Of a stretch of DNA of 43,869 nucleotides, positions 42,533 through 43,869 are shown one piece after another (the first letter of the stretch is position 1; every line of letters starts with the position of its first letter). The position numbers were made by a program, and so were the translations under genes. Source of the stretch: HB2-32-21 sp041603535 (lineage in GTDB: Bacteria; Pseudomonadota; Gammaproteobacteria; Pseudomonadales; Porticoccaceae); assembly GCA_041603535.1 (NCBI GenBank), contig JBFIEE010000028.1:1-43869 (forward strand). Reading direction: 5' to 3'. The notes beneath the pieces were generated by a model that did no database searches, had not been told where the DNA came from, and worked only from the letters and a program-made list of their open reading frames with translations.

Positions 42533-43218
42533 TGGCGCTCTCACTCAGTATTGTTATTCCAGCGCTCAATGAATCAGGCGCCATCGGTCAATGCTTGGGT
42601 CATTTGCAGTCGCTGCGCGACCAGGGTGTCGAAGTGATTGTGGTAGACGGTGGCAGTGGCGACGCTACGGTCGCCCTGGCCGAACCACAGGCGGACGTTG
42701 TGATCACCAGTCAACGGGGTCGAGCCCGCCAGATGAATGCGGGTGCTGTGCTGGCAAAGGGCAAGTGGTTATTGTTTTTGCACGCCGATAGTCAATTACC
42801 CGACAACCTTGCCGATGTCATGATGGTATGGGATATCTCTCGGTCAAAGTGGGGTTTTTTTGCACTGCGACTGAATGGTGACGGGCTGGCACTGCGCGTC
42901 ATTGAGTGGTTTATGAACCGACGTTCCTATTACACGGGCATAGGCACCGGGGATCAGTGTCTATTCGTGGAACGCGAAGTGTTTAATGAAATCGGCGGGT
43001 ACCCTGACATGCCCCTGATGGAGGATATAGCGCTCAGTAAGCGTTTAAAGCGCATCTCGAGACCGTTGTTTGTGATCCCCAAAGCTCGGACGTCGAGTCG
43101 GCGGTGGCGGGACGACGGTGTTTTGAAGACAGTACTGTTGATGTGGCACCTGCGCCTGGCCTATTTCCTGGGCGTTACCCCTGAAAAGCTGGTGCAGAAA
43201 TACTATCCTCGTCAATGA
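42532..43218 (+). CDS. Family-2 glycosyltransferase of the TIGR04283 type
   Basis: 228 residues. GT-A fold with SIVIPALNESGAI, VVDGGSGDAT, GRARQMNAGA, the metal-site block LLFLHADSQLP, and MEDIALSKRL. Members of this subfamily often sit next to arsS and DUF2064 genes and are thought to help build arsenosugars, but the sugar donor is not proven. It overlaps arsS by one base (TAATG) and the next gene by four bases (ATGA), so the three are translationally coupled. Confidence 0.88.
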   Translation: MALSLSIVIPALNESGAIGQCLGHLQSLRDQGVEVIVVDGGSGDATVALAEPQADVVITSQRGRARQMNAGAVLAKGKWLLFLHADSQLPDNLADVMMVWDISRSKWGFFALRLNGDGLALRVIEWFMNRRSYYTGIGTGDQCLFVEREVFNEIGGYPDMPLMEDIALSKRLKRISRPLFVIPKARTSSRRWRDDGVLKTVLLMWHLRLAYFLGVTPEKLVQKYYPRQ

Positions 43219-43835
43219 CCTGTTTATTCCCCGAAGCGCTGCTCATTCAATTTGCCAGGGCACCCGAGATTGGCAAAGTTAAAACACGCATGCAGCCCCA
43301 GTTAAGCGAACAACAAAGCCTGACGCTGCACCGTCGCCTGGTCGGCCACACTTACGCCATGATTAAGTCTGCCGGGCTCGCACCCCTTGAGGTGTGGACG
43401 ACTGGCAATGACGAGACCAGGTTTTTTGAAACGCTTGAGCCCCCGCCGGTCTTGAGGCAGCAGCAGGGCGCTGATCTCGGTGCGCGCATGTATGAGGCGC
43501 TGGCTGACGGCTTGCAGCGCTACCAGGTTGTGGTGTTGGTGGGTAGCGACTGCCCGTTTCTGACCGGCGCGTTATTGCGCGAAACCATCGAAATATTATT
43601 AAGCGGCGTTGACTGTGTTCTGGGTCCCGCAACGGACGGTGGCTATGTGTTGATCGGCTTACGTCGGTGCGACCTGTCTCTGTTTTCCGGGGTGACCTGG
43701 AGCACCAGTCGTGTGCTTGAGCAGACCCGTCGGCGCCTCAAAGATCTGGGCTGGCAATGGCGCGAACTGGAGCCTTTGCCGGACATCGATATCGCCGCAG
43801 ACCTGAACTTGATCATAAATCTGGAAATATTATGA
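43215..43835 (+). CDS. DUF2064/TIGR04282 glycosyltransferase-like protein
   Basis: 206 residues with the nucleotidyl/glycosyl-transferase-like block FARAPEIGKVKTRMQP, VLVGSDCPFLTGALL and GPATDGGYVLIGLRRCDLSLF. It belongs to the DUF2064 family, which occurs beside TIGR04283 proteins in arsenosugar-type clusters. It starts with a four-base overlap with the preceding gene. The 34 bases after its stop show nothing further before the window ends. Confidence 0.86.
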   Translation: MTCLFPEALLIQFARAPEIGKVKTRMQPQLSEQQSLTLHRRLVGHTYAMIKSAGLAPLEVWTTGNDETRFFETLEPPPVLRQQQGADLGARMYEALADGLQRYQVVVLVGSDCPFLTGALLRETIEILLSGVDCVLGPATDGGYVLIGLRRCDLSLFSGVTWSTSRVLEQTRRRLKDLGWQWRELEPLPDIDIAADLNLIINLEIL

Positions 43836-43869
43836 GGGAAAATTCCTAACTGCATGATTTTAATGGATA

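Noticed and set aside
1..43869. tRNA genes, CRISPR arrays and intact insertion sequences
   Set aside because: No tRNA T-arm-like GTTCGAATC pattern in the gaps, no regularly spaced repeats, and no transposase domains were seen by reading.

Overview
The window looks like chromosomal DNA of a marine-type gammaproteobacterium. The gene order ffh / rpsP-rimM-trmD-rplS / xerD-dsbC-hom-thrC-recJ is the arrangement familiar from Pseudomonas and the related marine Cellvibrionales groups. A Na+-pumping oxaloacetate decarboxylase (oadGAB), an OmpW porin, an Anr/Fnr regulator and arsenosugar genes fit a marine, oxygen-versatile heterotroph. I cannot assign a genus from sequence alone. No tRNA, rRNA, CRISPR array, intact insertion sequence or prophage was seen.

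Layout. 1-5.5 kb: 3' part of rluD with pgeF, a zinc-ribbon NUDIX hydrolase, a gamma-carbonic-anhydrase-like protein with a DUF1289 protein, and the ypjD-corB pair facing away from ffh. 5.6-9.3 kb: ffh, then the rpsP-rimM-trmD-rplS operon with a candidate promoter, a leader hairpin and a clear UUCG-loop terminator. 9.5-15.9 kb: xerD, dsbC, hom, thrC, recJ, with a terminator-like hairpin between dsbC and hom. 16-25 kb: a second NUDIX protein, a glutamate-type dehydrogenase, trpS, bioA, a DUF547 protein, ttcA and the ABC-F factor yheS.

25-28.7 kb is a looser, AT-richer stretch with long gaps. It holds an enteric-like rluF on the minus strand, a carboxymuconolactone-decarboxylase-family protein, a transglycosylase-like orphan, an ADP-ribose macrodomain protein and a perfect 17-bp tandem duplication. 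It looks like an accessory islet. A second glutamate-dehydrogenase paralogue and argS follow.

32-36.6 kb carries oadGAB, bolA and ompW. 36.7-39.7 kb is an oxygen-response block: an Anr/Fnr regulator with all four cluster cysteines, a HemN-like protein that has lost the radical-SAM cysteine motif, and a tandem universal stress protein. An Anr-like half-palindrome lies between the last two. msrA and a DUF599 membrane protein follow. The right edge (41.5-43.8 kb) is a translationally coupled ArsS / glycosyltransferase / DUF2064 cluster, the set associated with arsenosugar biosynthesis.

The most unusual items are the cluster-less HemN paralogue upstream of anr, the arsenosugar cluster, and the islet at 25-28.7 kb. 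Many genes here appear to use GTG or TTG starts, several of them supported by ribosome-binding sites or upstream stops.
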